DNA from: Pauljensenia sp902373545
GTDB taxonomy: Bacteria > Actinomycetota > Actinomycetes > Actinomycetales > Actinomycetaceae
Direction of reading: 5' to 3'
Assembly (NCBI RefSeq): GCF_041432775.1
Contig: NZ_JAPWAG010000033.1
Coordinates: forward strand, 1-23,013
DNA: 23,013 nt
Shown in pieces: positions 12,335 to 19,583 of the stretch; position 1 is the stretch's first letter, and each line of letters starts with the position of its first letter. A program made the translations under genes and the position numbers. Below the pieces are notes generated by a model, which searched no databases, was not told the DNA's origin, and was given only the letters and a program-made list of their open reading frames with translations.

Positions 12335-12744
12335 AGCTGCCTCCAAAACACAAAACGGAACGAGAACTACTTTACCCACAAGTGTGCCCACGTGGGGCGC
12401 AACCGAAGGCTTGGCACTCGCGCCGTCAACGCCTCACCGGCGCTGTTGTTGGACGGAAACCTGTGAAAAAAATTTTGTCATTCGACTCTCCCTCCATCAT
12501 AAGGGTTGTGAGTTCTGTGGATAACTCATTTTTTCGTTGGGAAGTCTTGAAATTACATCTGTGTAATGAGGTGGACGAATCTGTGCACTACGCACGTGGA
12601 CATGTGGACGGGCGAAATAACAAGTTTTCGTCATTCACAAAGACCGCTGTTTTCTCCACAGGGTTTGCCTGTTCATCCACGCGCTGTCCACAGATCCTGT
12701 GAACGGGGCGCGGGCGCCGACTTTCGTCAGCGCCCGCGCGGGTT
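12335..12744. other. oriC: Replication origin region between dnaN and dnaA
   Basis: A 410-bp gene-free gap in the usual actinobacterial oriC position. A perfect DnaA box (TTATCCACA, minus strand) lies at 12516–12524. Weaker boxes are at 12603–12611 (CCGTCCACA, minus), 12652–12660 (TTCTCCACA) and 12684–12692 (CTGTCCACA). An AT run near 12464–12477 (GTGAAAAAAATTTT) is a candidate unwinding element. The dnaN promoter must also lie here; TAAAGT just upstream of dnaN is a possible -10. A palindrome CCCACGTGGG lies at 12387–12396. Confidence 0.85.
12708..12739 (-). terminator. Hairpin after dnaA
   Basis: A perfect 10-bp stem (GCGCGGGCGC and its complement) with a 12-base loop, starting five bases beyond the dnaA stop. 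No T run follows. It could end dnaA transcription before the origin boxes. Confidence 0.65.
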
Positions 12745-14184
12745 TCACGACTCCCTGGCCTTCTGCTTGATGCGATTTGTAAGCTCGGACACGTGGTTGA
12801 AGGTTTCGCGTTTTTCCTTCATGAGCTTGGAGATCTTCTTGTTCGCGTGCATGACCGTTGTGTGGTCGCGCCCGAAAGCCTGTCCGATCTTGGGCAGCGA
12901 CAAGTCGGTGAGCTCGCGGCACAGGTACATGGCGATCTGGCGGGCCTCGACCACGTTGTGGCTGCGCTCCGACGATCCCATCTGTTCGATCGTCACACCA
13001 AAGTAGACGGCGCACTGGCTCATGATGAGGCTGACCGTAATCTCGTTGTCGTCCGGGTTAGACACGAAGTCCTTGAGCATCATCTGCGCCAGATTCAGGT
13101 CGATGCGCTCCTTGTAGAGGGACGCCCACGCGCCGATGCGCACGAGCGCACCTTCCAGCTCACGGATGTTCGAGGAGATGCGCGAGGCGACGTACTCGAA
13201 GACCTCGGGGGTGACCTCCAGGCCCTCGGCGTCGGCCTTCTTATGCAGGATCGCGATGCGTGTTTCCAGGTCCGGCGGCTGAACATCCACGAGCAGGCCC
13301 GAGGAGAAGCGCGAGCGCATACGGTCCTCGAAGCCCTTGAGCTGGGCGGGAGGCAGGTCGGAGGTGAGCACGATCTGCTTGTTCGCGCTGTGCAGCGCGT
13401 TAAAAGTATGGAAAAAACCCTCGACCGTCTGTTCCTTATCGCCGATGAACTGGATATCGTCGATGAGCAGGATGTCGAGCTCGCGGTAGCGGCGGTGGAA
13501 CGCCTCGACCTGAGAGTTATCCGTCTTGTTCAGGCGGATCGCGTTGATGAACTCGTTCGTGAACTCTTCGGAGTTGACGTAGCGGACCTTCAAGTGAGGC
13601 ATCATCGACAGCGCGTTGTGGCCGATGGCCTGGAGCAGGTGCGTCTTACCCAGCCCGGAATCGCCATAGATAAAGAGGGGATTGAAGGCGGTGCCCGGGG
13701 TTTCCGAGGCGGCCAGCGCGGCGGCGTGCGCGAAACGGTTGGAGGGGCCGATCACGAAGGTATCGAAGGTGAACTTAGGGTTCAGGTGCGTGGGACCGGC
13801 GTCGGTGGGGGAGGAGACCAGCGCTGGGGATCGCGCCTCTTTCCTCTTCTCCTGGTACGAGGCCGGTGCGGGGGCCGGGGGAGCGGGTGCGGGAGGGGCC
13901 GGCTCCTCCCGAGTTGTCACGAGCTCCAGGGAAGGGTCGACCGTGATCGCGATGCGCACGGTACGGCCCAGATTCACCGACAGAGCGGTCGTCAGCTTGG
14001 ACTGTGCCTTCTCCTCGATCCACTGCTTGGTGAAGCCGTTGGGGACCGCCAGGAGGATCGTGCCTTCAATATCCCCGAGGGGCCGCGCGGAGCGCAGCAT
14101 CGACGTCGCGACGGGGCCCAGCTCGTCTGTGGGGACCGTGTCGAGGGCCGCAGCCCACGCGCGTGTGAGGGAATTCGACTCCAC
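12745..14184 (-). CDS. dnaA: Chromosomal replication initiator DnaA
   Basis: The 479-residue ATPase that binds DnaA boxes and opens the origin. Domain I is about residues 1–85, then a short Pro/Ala-rich domain II (about 92–135), the AAA+ domain with Walker A GDSGLGKTH (174–182) and Walker B LLIDD (239–243), and the C-terminal DNA-binding domain with the signature DHTTVMHANKKI (from about 440). The start is GTG with GGAGG upstream. It is transcribed leftward, divergently from rpmH, with box clusters on both sides. Confidence 0.98.
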   Translation of the reverse strand: MESNSLTRAWAAALDTVPTDELGPVATSMLRSARPLGDIEGTILLAVPNGFTKQWIEEKAQSKLTTALSVNLGRTVRIAITVDPSLELVTTREEPAPPAPAPPAPAPASYQEKRKEARSPALVSSPTDAGPTHLNPKFTFDTFVIGPSNRFAHAAALAASETPGTAFNPLFIYGDSGLGKTHLLQAIGHNALSMMPHLKVRYVNSEEFTNEFINAIRLNKTDNSQVEAFHRRYRELDILLIDDIQFIGDKEQTVEGFFHTFNALHSANKQIVLTSDLPPAQLKGFEDRMRSRFSSGLLVDVQPPDLETRIAILHKKADAEGLEVTPEVFEYVASRISSNIRELEGALVRIGAWASLYKERIDLNLAQMMLKDFVSNPDDNEITVSLIMSQCAVYFGVTIEQMGSSERSHNVVEARQIAMYLCRELTDLSLPKIGQAFGRDHTTVMHANKKISKLMKEKRETFNHVSELTNRIKQKARES

Positions 14185-14261
14185 GACAACCTCCGGACAG
14201 AAAATACGGTGAGTTCAGTCACGACTCTGGAGTGATGTACGTGACCCTATGACATGTCCTG

Positions 14262-14267
14262 AGTGTA
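14262..14267 (-). promoter_or_regulatory. Candidate dnaA -10 element
   Basis: TACACT on the minus strand, about 78 bp before the dnaA GTG. The DnaA box at 14282–14290 would cover the -35 position, which would suit repression of dnaA by its own product. The -35 itself is poor, so this is tentative. Confidence 0.35.
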
Positions 14268-14441
14268 GTCCGCACACATGCTTATACACAGACTGGGGAT
14301 GGAGCTGTGGAGAACTATCACAGAATCACATGGCTGTAGTTACAACTTTGGGTCCGCAGCGTGGTGCGGAAAGCAAAAATACGCACTGCCTGTGGATAAC
14401 TGTCGTCATCCACCGTTGTGGACGAGGTTGCTCCACAGCGA

Positions 14442-14459
14442 TTTCCACAGCTGTGGAAA
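14442..14459. repeat. 18-bp palindrome made of two inverted DnaA-box-like halves
   Basis: TTTCCACAGCTGTGGAAA is a perfect palindrome. Each half resembles a DnaA box (TTTCCACAG), set head to head with no spacer. It lies among the other boxes upstream of rpmH. Confidence 0.8.
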
Positions 14460-14491
14460 CTGTGTGTGACGCGGTGGGTAACCCCGCCGCG

Positions 14492-14520
14492 TTGACTAGG
14501 CGCGCCCATCCGCTTAGTCT
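14492..14520 (+). promoter_or_regulatory. rpmH promoter
   Basis: TTGACT at 14492–14497 and TAGTCT at 14515–14520 are separated by exactly 17 bp, a near-consensus housekeeping promoter. The predicted 5' leader is about 105 bases and contains two small stems, one being CTATCG/CGATAG at 14559–14582. It would drive rpmH, rnpA and probably the genes after them. Confidence 0.8.
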
Positions 14521-14631
14521 TGGAACTTGTTTGCGCCCATTTCGGGCGTGCGTCCCCGCTATCGCGCCCCGCGCGTCGATAGCCCAACCGATCAACGAGT
14601 GGGAAACCACTCCCCGCCGAGGAGAATTGCC

Positions 14632-14772
14632 GTGACCACCAAGCGGACCTTCCAGCCCAACAACCGTCGTCGTTCGAAGACGCACGGCTTCCGTCTGCGC
14701 ATGTCGACCCGCGCCGGCCGCGCCATTCTGGCTGCCCGCCGTCGCAAGGGCCGCGCCAAGCTGTCCGCCTGA
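14632..14772 (+). CDS. rpmH: 50S ribosomal protein L34
   Basis: A 46-residue, very basic ribosomal protein. KRTFQPNNRRRSKTHGFRLR followed by TRAGRAILAARRRKGR is the family signature across its whole length. The start is GTG, with GAGGAGAA upstream. It is first in the rightward run and divergent from dnaA. Confidence 0.98.
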   Translation: MTTKRTFQPNNRRRSKTHGFRLRMSTRAGRAILAARRRKGRAKLSA

Positions 14773-14781
14773 GACACCCCG

Positions 14782-15135
14782 GTGCTGCCGCGCGCGCACC
14801 GCATGGTTGACCCAGCGGATTTCACCGCCGCGATCCGACAAGGAGCGCGCGCAGGGGATCCGCTGGTCGTCGTCCACGTCCGAGCCGACGAGGAGCGCAA
14901 CAGCCGCCTCGTCGGTTTCGTCGTACCCAAGCGGGAAATCAAACGCGCCAACGGACGCAACCGCGTCAAGCGACAGCTCCGTCACCTCATGCGCGAGCGC
15001 GTCGACGACCTGCCGGAAGGAACCCGGCTCGTCGTGCGCGCCTCCTCCAAAGCCCTCGGCGTGCCCTCCACAGAACTCGGCACCCACCTCGACCGCGTCA
15101 TGGAGCGAGCGTGGCGCAAATGGAACGCGCGATGA
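14782..15135 (+). CDS. rnpA: Ribonuclease P protein component
   Basis: A 117-residue basic protein that assists RNase P RNA in removing 5' leaders from tRNA precursors. The family pattern is visible: LPRAHRMVDPADF at the start, and KREIKRANGRNRVKRQLRHL (about residues 53–72), the RNR motif region. The GTG start lies nine bases after the rpmH stop with no clear ribosome site, so translation is probably coupled to rpmH. Confidence 0.95.
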   Translation: MLPRAHRMVDPADFTAAIRQGARAGDPLVVVHVRADEERNSRLVGFVVPKREIKRANGRNRVKRQLRHLMRERVDDLPEGTRLVVRASSKALGVPSTELGTHLDRVMERAWRKWNAR

Positions 15136-15500
15136 CCGTCGTGAGGCGAGTGCTTGTCGCACTCGCCTCCGCGCCCATCGTCGCCTACCAGCGCTACATC
15201 TCCCCGGCCCTCGGCCCCCGGTGTCGATACGTGCCCACCTGCTCCAACTACGCGCTGACCGCGATCCGCGTCCACGGACCCATCAAAGGTCTGATCCTCG
15301 CGTCCTGGCGGTTGCTTCGATGCAACCCCTGGAGCCACGGGGGAGTGGACCACGTGCCCGACCGCGGACGCTGGAAGCCCGACCCGTGGATTCCACCCGA
15401 GGACTGGGCCGGGCACGACAACTGGGAACGTCCCGCCCCCATGGGACTGGGCCCCGAATATGACCTGACCGAGCAGCCGACAACGGCCTCGGACAACTAA
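15132..15500 (+). CDS. yidD: Membrane protein insertion efficiency factor YidD
   Basis: A 122-residue member of the YidD family, thought to help YidC insert membrane proteins. The core IVAYQRYISPALGPRC, CRYVPTCSNYA and LLRCNPW carries the conserved cysteines. I choose the ATG at 15132 because it overlaps the rnpA stop as ATGA, which suggests coupling; in-frame starts at 15111 and 15120 are possible. The C-terminal tail (about 40 residues after NPW…GGVDHVPD) is longer than in the shortest homologues. Confidence 0.92.
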   Translation: MTVVRRVLVALASAPIVAYQRYISPALGPRCRYVPTCSNYALTAIRVHGPIKGLILASWRLLRCNPWSHGGVDHVPDRGRWKPDPWIPPEDWAGHDNWERPAPMGLGPEYDLTEQPTTASDN

Positions 15501-15548
15501 GGAACAACGAAACAGCGGCGCGAAGGCGCCACGGCGAAAGCGAAAACT

Positions 15549-16892
15549 ATGTTCGACGCAATGCTCCACCCCTTCGCGTGGGCGATCTCCTACGTGTGGG
15601 TCTGGATCCACGACCTCCTCGTGCTGCTCGGAATGTCCTCCGGCTCCGGCATCGCGTGGGTTCTGTCCATCGTGCTGCTCACCATCCTGGTGCGCATCGC
15701 CATCATCCCGCTGTTCCTTAAGCAGATCCGCTCCTCGCGTGCCATGCAGGCCATCCAGCCCGAAATGCGCAAGATCCAGGAGAAATACAAGGGCAAAAAG
15801 GACCAGGTCAGCCGTCAGAAGATGATGGAAGAGACCCAGGCCCTGCAGCGCAAGCACAAGGTCTCGCCCTTCGCCTCCTGCCTGCCGATGCTCGTGCAGA
15901 TGCCCGTCCTCTTCGGCATGTACCGAGCCATTATCGCGGTTTCTTCGATCTCCGCCGGCACCTACACCTACCGCGGCGAGGCCACCGACCACCTCGGCCC
16001 CTTGACCGCCTCCGTCTCCGAGGAGATCGTCAACTCCACCGTCTTCGGCGTCCCGCTCTCCCACACGCTGCGCGAGTCTGTCAGCCAGCCCAGCGTCGTC
16101 GCCGTCTTCGTTGCCGCGATCGTCCTCATGGTCGGCCTGCAGTTCTTCTCCATGCGCCTGTCCTTCTCGCGCAACATGCCCGACATGGGCGACAACCCGA
16201 TGGCCCAGTCGCAGCGCTCCATGATGTACGTGATGCCGCTGATGTTCATCGTCTCCGGCGCGTTCTTCCAGATGGGTGTCGTCATCTACACCGTGACAGC
16301 CTCCTTCTGGGCCCTCGCCCAGTCCTTCTGGACCATCAAGGTCATGCCGACCCCCGGCTCCCCGGCCTACGCCGACCTGCTGTCCTCGCGCGAGTCCGCC
16401 TACCAGGAATGGGCCAAGCCCTACTTCCAGAACTACGACCGTGAGCGCGCCGCCCTCGGCGCACCCGGCTCCGACCCGCGCGTTGAGGAGCTCAACGAGC
16501 GCACCCTCGCCGAGGTTCGCGCCAAGGCCAAGAAGCAGCACGTCGCCTCCGACTTCCCCGCCTCCATGACCCCCGGCGAAATCGTCACCGTCTACCGCAA
16601 CCTCGCCAGCCAGTCCTGGACGACCCTGCCCGACGAACAGTGGATGCACGGCCTGACCCTCGCCGTCGAAAAGCGCCTCGCCAAGCAGGAAGCCTCCGCC
16701 CAGCGCGCCGAACTGCAAAAGAAGCAGCGCGAGCGCCGCACCGCCGAGCGCGAGGCCACCAAGGCCTCGTCCGAGGCCCCCTCCGAGTCCCAGGAATCCG
16801 CGCCCTCGCACAGCTCCCTGAGCGCCGAGGAGATCGAGCGTCGCCGCGTCGAACGCCGCAAGGCCCGCCGCCGCTCCGGCAAGAAGCGCTGA
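15549..16892 (+). CDS. yidC: Membrane protein insertase YidC/Oxa1
   Basis: A 447-residue insertase that places proteins in the cytoplasmic membrane with or without SecYEG. Five hydrophobic segments are visible at about residues 8–28, 33–56, 116–140, 185–210 and 230–262. The FASCLPMLVQMPVLFGMYR block is typical of the family, and the conserved arginine lies in the first segment group (LVRIAIIPLF). The last ~70 residues are highly charged and Arg/Lys/Glu-rich, ending RRRSGKKR, probably contacting ribosomes. It has no long periplasmic domain, as in other Gram-positives. Confidence 0.96.
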   Translation: MFDAMLHPFAWAISYVWVWIHDLLVLLGMSSGSGIAWVLSIVLLTILVRIAIIPLFLKQIRSSRAMQAIQPEMRKIQEKYKGKKDQVSRQKMMEETQALQRKHKVSPFASCLPMLVQMPVLFGMYRAIIAVSSISAGTYTYRGEATDHLGPLTASVSEEIVNSTVFGVPLSHTLRESVSQPSVVAVFVAAIVLMVGLQFFSMRLSFSRNMPDMGDNPMAQSQRSMMYVMPLMFIVSGAFFQMGVVIYTVTASFWALAQSFWTIKVMPTPGSPAYADLLSSRESAYQEWAKPYFQNYDRERAALGAPGSDPRVEELNERTLAEVRAKAKKQHVASDFPASMTPGEIVTVYRNLASQSWTTLPDEQWMHGLTLAVEKRLAKQEASAQRAELQKKQRERRTAEREATKASSEAPSESQESAPSHSSLSAEEIERRRVERRKARRRSGKKR

Positions 16893-16975
16893 CCCCTTTA
16901 GATTCACGGTCCCAGAACCCCAGCGGGTACCCTGGACACCAGCAAGACCCCATTCCCCACCACGGAGGACCCGTC

Positions 16976-17479
16976 ATGAGTGACGACAACGCAGGCAAGC
17001 TCACCCGCCTCGAAGAAGAAGGCGAAATCGCCGCCGACTACCTGGAAGAACTGCTCGACATCGCCGACCTCGACGGCGACATCGAAATCGACGTCGAAAA
17101 CGGCCGCGCATCCGTCGAGATCGTCGCCGACGACCCCGAGGCGCTCGACCGCCTCGTCGGCGACGACGGAGAGGTCCTGGATGCCCTCCAGGAACTGACC
17201 CGCCTGGCCGTCCAAACCGAGACCGGCGAACGTTCCCGCCTCATGCTCGACATCGCCGGCTTCCGCGCCGAACGCAAGGAAGAGCTGCAGGACATCACGC
17301 GCGAGGCCATCGCCCGCGTGCGCTCCACCGGCGAAGCCGTCAAGCTCGACGCCATGAATCCCTTCGAGCGCAAGGTCTGCCACGACGTCGTCGCCGAAGA
17401 GGGCCTGACCTCCGAGTCCGAAGGCACCGAACCCCACCGCCGTGTCGTCATCCTCCCCGAGGAATCCGACGGTGAGTGA
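16976..17479 (+). CDS. khpB: RNA-binding protein KhpB (Jag), KH–R3H
   Basis: A 167-residue RNA-binding protein. The KH-like domain spans about residues 15–85 (acidic, with DGEVLDALQELTRLAVQ), and the R3H domain is C-terminal (MNPFERKVCHDVVAE, then EPHRRVVI). The Jag-N domain seen in Firmicutes is absent, as is usual in actinobacteria. KhpB partners KhpA to bind many RNAs, affecting division and cell-wall growth in streptococci. A ribosome site GGAGG precedes the ATG. It overlaps rsmG by 8 bp. Confidence 0.94.
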   Translation: MSDDNAGKLTRLEEEGEIAADYLEELLDIADLDGDIEIDVENGRASVEIVADDPEALDRLVGDDGEVLDALQELTRLAVQTETGERSRLMLDIAGFRAERKEELQDITREAIARVRSTGEAVKLDAMNPFERKVCHDVVAEEGLTSESEGTEPHRRVVILPEESDGE

Positions 17480-18155
17480 GAACCCGAACGGGACGGGAAG
17501 GGGTCGCCAGGTGGGCGACCCCTTCGTCCCAGAAGAACCCACCCAGGCGGTCCGCGACTTCTTCGGCCCCGCCTTTTCCGACGTCGCCGAATACGCGCGC
17601 ATGCTCGAGGAGGAAGGCGAGCTGCGCGGCCTGCTCGGCCCCCGCGACATGGAGCGCATCTGGTCGCGCCACATCGTCAACTCCGCGGCCGTCCTCGACT
17701 TCATGCCCCGTCGTGAAGGACAGGAAGTCTTGGACGTCGGCTCCGGTTCCGGCCTGCCCGGCATCGTCATCGCCGCATGCCGCCCCGACCTGCACGTTCA
17801 CCTGGCCGAGCCCATGGTGCGCCGCGTCGAGTGGCTCGAAGACGTCGTTGAAGGCCTGGGCCTGGACAACGTGACAATCCACCAGGCGCGCGCCGAGGAA
17901 CTGCGCGGCAAAGGCAAGGCGGATGTGGTCACCGCCCGCGCCGTCGCCAACATGAGCAAGCTCGTGCGCATGACCTCCAAGCTCATTGCTCCCGGCGGCT
18001 CGCTCGTCGCCCTCAAGGGCCGCCGCGCCCCCATCGAGGTCGAGGAAGCGTCGATGGAACTGCGTCGTCACCACTTGCGCGCCACCATCCACGAGGTGCC
18101 CTCCATCATGGAGGACGAGTCCACCTACGTCGTGGTCTGTACGCGCATCAAGTAA
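17472..18155 (+). CDS. rsmG: 16S rRNA (guanine-527-N7)-methyltransferase RsmG
   Basis: A 227-residue methyltransferase that uses SAM to methylate G527 of 16S rRNA; its loss gives low-level streptomycin resistance in several bacteria. The SAM site is DVGSGSGLPG (about residues 88–97), followed by the acidic LAEPMVRRVEWLEDV and the VTARAVANM motif. I choose the GTG at 17472, overlapping the khpB stop, with GAGGA upstream; a start ten codons earlier would lie deeper in khpB. It is the last gene of the rpmH run and is followed by a hairpin terminator. Confidence 0.95.
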   Translation: MSENPNGTGRGRQVGDPFVPEEPTQAVRDFFGPAFSDVAEYARMLEEEGELRGLLGPRDMERIWSRHIVNSAAVLDFMPRREGQEVLDVGSGSGLPGIVIAACRPDLHVHLAEPMVRRVEWLEDVVEGLGLDNVTIHQARAEELRGKGKADVVTARAVANMSKLVRMTSKLIAPGGSLVALKGRRAPIEVEEASMELRRHHLRATIHEVPSIMEDESTYVVVCTRIK

Positions 18156-18181
18156 CACGTGTCTCCGGCTGTGAGCCGGGT

Positions 18182-18215
18182 AGGGGCGCCACGGCTGAGG
18201 CCGCGGCGCCCCTTC
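18182..18215 (+). terminator. Hairpin terminator after rsmG
   Basis: AGGGGCGCC pairs with GGCGCCCCT around a 14-base loop, and TTCT follows. It begins 26 bp after the rsmG stop. It probably ends the rpmH–rsmG transcript. Confidence 0.75.
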
Positions 18216-18220
18216 TCGTG

Positions 18221-18256
18221 TGTTGTGTGTGTTGTGTGTGTTGTGTGTGTTGTGTG
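18221..18256 (+). repeat. 9-bp tandem repeat, four units
   Basis: Four perfect TGTTGTGTG units directly after the rsmG terminator. Slippage-prone, G/T only. Confidence 0.95.
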
Positions 18257-18366
18257 TGTCGGGGTGGCTTGCGGTTGCTTCGGGTCGCTTGGGAAGATTT
18301 TGTGTGCGGCTTTTGGACTGGCTTGGGGGTGCTCTGGTGCTGGCTTGGTGCTGGCTTGGGCTCTGT

Positions 18367-18443
18367 GGGGGGAATTGCTACCATAGGCGCTGCCTTGCGG
18401 CGTGTCGTCGGCGTGTCGGGGGTCTATGGTCGCGAAACCCCCC
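18367..18443 (-). repeat. 77-bp palindromic element, copy 5 (inverted)
   Basis: Reverse complement of the left-hand elements. It differs from copy 1 at element positions 10 (C, breaking one arm pair) and 50 (G). The outer flank on the parA side matches the region upstream of copy 1 (GGCCCTTCCAAGCAACCAC, allowing for strand). Confidence 0.95.
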
Positions 18444-18556
18444 GTGGTTGCTTGGAAGGGCCAGGGCCGCGTGCTCTTTAGGTGGCTGTGTTGGTTGTGT
18501 TCGGCATGTCTTCGTCTGTTTGTCGGGGTGGTGTGGCTTGTTTTCGTTGGTGGCTT

Positions 18557-18633
18557 GGGGGGAATTGCTACCATAGGCGCTGCTTTGCGGCGTGTCGTCG
18601 GCGTGTCGGGGGTCTATGGTCGCAAAACCCCCC
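18557..18633 (-). repeat. 77-bp palindromic element, copy 6 (inverted)
   Basis: Reverse complement of copy 1 with a single difference at element position 50 (A). Its inner flank matches the shared left-hand spacer (AAGCCACCAACGAAAACAAG on the minus strand). Confidence 0.95.
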
Positions 18634-18673
18634 GAGTGCTTGGTCGGAAGGGCCAGCGTCGCGTGCCCGTGGA

Positions 18674-18697
18674 GGGGTCTATGGTCGCAAAACCCCC
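18674..18697 (-). repeat. Half-element (module B), right copy
   Basis: On the + strand, GGGG then TCTATGGTCGCAAAA then CCCCC: a small hairpin equal to one arm of the 77-bp element plus its inner G run. Its CTATGGT is 45 bp from copy 6 and 18 bp from the 31-bp block, the same spacings as on the left. Confidence 0.88.
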
Positions 18698-18703
18698 GAG
18701 TGC

Positions 18704-18734
18704 TTGCTCAAAGTGCAGTCGACCTCGGTGGAAT
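18704..18734 (-). repeat. 31-bp block (module A), inverted copy 4
   Basis: Reverse complement of 301–331 with one base changed (AGTCGACC for AGTCCACC on the + strand). Similarity continues outward through GGGTGACATGGGG. Confidence 0.9.
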
Positions 18735-19005
18735 GGGGGTGACATGGGGTTTTTGGGGTGTAGTGGACGACGGTTTGGGCGCGCTGGTTCGTGGCGAGGC
18801 GTTTTCTGCGCGGCGGCGTGTCGGGTACGTCGGGCCTCAGTGCGTGCTGCCGGGATGATCGAGCTCACTGTCGGTGCTTGAGTCGCGGGGCGGCGCGGGA
18901 GGGAGGCGCATCTTGGTGTGTGTTGGTGACGTATTTCTGTGCTGCGGCAGGGGAGGTGCTGCCGCGTATGGTCAGGTTTTTCTGCGGCGGGATAGGTTGG
19001 GTATT

Positions 19006-19093
19006 GTGTGCTCGTGTGCTCGTGTGCTCGTGTGCTCGTGTGCTCGTGTGCTCGTGTGCTCGTGTGCTCGTGTGCTCGTGTGCTCGTGTGCTC
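19006..19093 (+). repeat. Octanucleotide tandem repeat, 11 perfect units
   Basis: Eleven uninterrupted GTGTGCTC units (88 bp). Units are identical, so copy number probably changes by slippage. The unit is not a multiple of three, so all frames stay open across it, which creates spurious reading frames. It does not lie in a recognisable gene. Confidence 0.97.
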
Positions 19094-19504
19094 GTTGGGA
19101 CCATCGACCGCACTGTCGGAGCGGGAGTCCCGAAGCAGCCTTTCCCCAACCGCCGAAAGTGTTCACGTCGGCGCCATACACGTCGGGCGGTGCCTCTTGG
19201 CAGCCGCGTTCATGCGTCGTGGTGTTGTCGTAGTCTCGTTCGTCCGTCGACCAGAGCAAGCGATGAATATTTCAAGAATTGAATAGTATTCGAAGCGGCA
19301 TCGACGTCGCTCACCTCACGGCAGTAAAACGTTTGAATGTGACTGAGGCTACGAACGGCTATTGTTTCGTCGTTTTGCTCTGCGCCTCGTGCTCCGGGTG
19401 CATCTGATCGACGGATGATGCTGCGCTCTTCATCGCCAGGAGAATCGATCCTACAGAACAACACTTTTGCCGTTTGACGGATTACTTCGGCAATCCTGTG
19501 TCCA

Positions 19505-19534
19505 TTCCTGCATCGCGGGATTTCGATGCAGGAA
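19505..19534. promoter_or_regulatory. Hairpin or operator upstream of parA
   Basis: TTCCTGCATCG and its exact complement flank an 8-base centre, about 50 bp before the parA start. A possible -10, TAGACT at 19552–19557, follows. It could be an operator or a terminator for incoming transcription. Confidence 0.55.
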
Positions 19535-19583
19535 GTGCCGGTGGAGGCCCGTAGACTATAGGCAGTAGCTAGGAAGGTGTCAC

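Larger units (their letters stand above)
14185..14631. other. dnaA–rpmH gap with second DnaA-box cluster
   Basis: A 447-bp gene-free gap. A perfect box TTATCCACA (minus) lies at 14391–14399 and TTATACACA at 14282–14290. Others are TTCTCCACA (minus, 14306–14314), TCGTCCACA (minus, 14417–14425), TGCTCCACA (14429–14437) and an inverted pair at 14442–14459. The cluster is denser than that in the dnaA–dnaN gap. It also holds the divergent dnaA and rpmH promoters. Either it is part of a bipartite origin, or it serves dnaA autoregulation, or both. Confidence 0.8.
18156..19583. repeat. Right origin-flanking repeat cluster (non-coding)
   Basis: About 1.4 kb with no credible gene, where parA often follows rsmG closely. 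The + strand is strongly G/T-rich up to about 19100. It holds a terminator, a 9-bp tandem repeat, two 77-bp palindromes, one half-element, one 31-bp block and an 8-bp tandem repeat of 11 units. The last 490 bp (19094–19583) has more balanced composition; I see there only an AT-rich patch near 19265–19290 and a hairpin before parA. The reading frames across the repeats are low-complexity artefacts. Confidence 0.88.

Noticed and set aside
12335..12391. Longer dnaN start with 19 extra residues
   Set aside because: MKFTVARDV is the family start and has its own GGAGG; the extension runs into the origin gap.
14982..16907. 641-codon minus-strand frame opposite yidD and yidC
   Set aside because: Same artefact of codon bias; low-complexity Gly/His/Asp-rich sequence with no motif.
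18791..19282. 163-codon frame with repeated Cys/Arg/Val peptide
   Set aside because: The peptide is only the translation of the 8-bp repeat, which keeps all frames open; no ribosome site or family match.
19210..19464. 84-codon minus-strand frame before parA
   Set aside because: No recognisable family, no clear ribosome site, and antisense to the parA upstream region. Left unannotated, although a small gene cannot be fully excluded.
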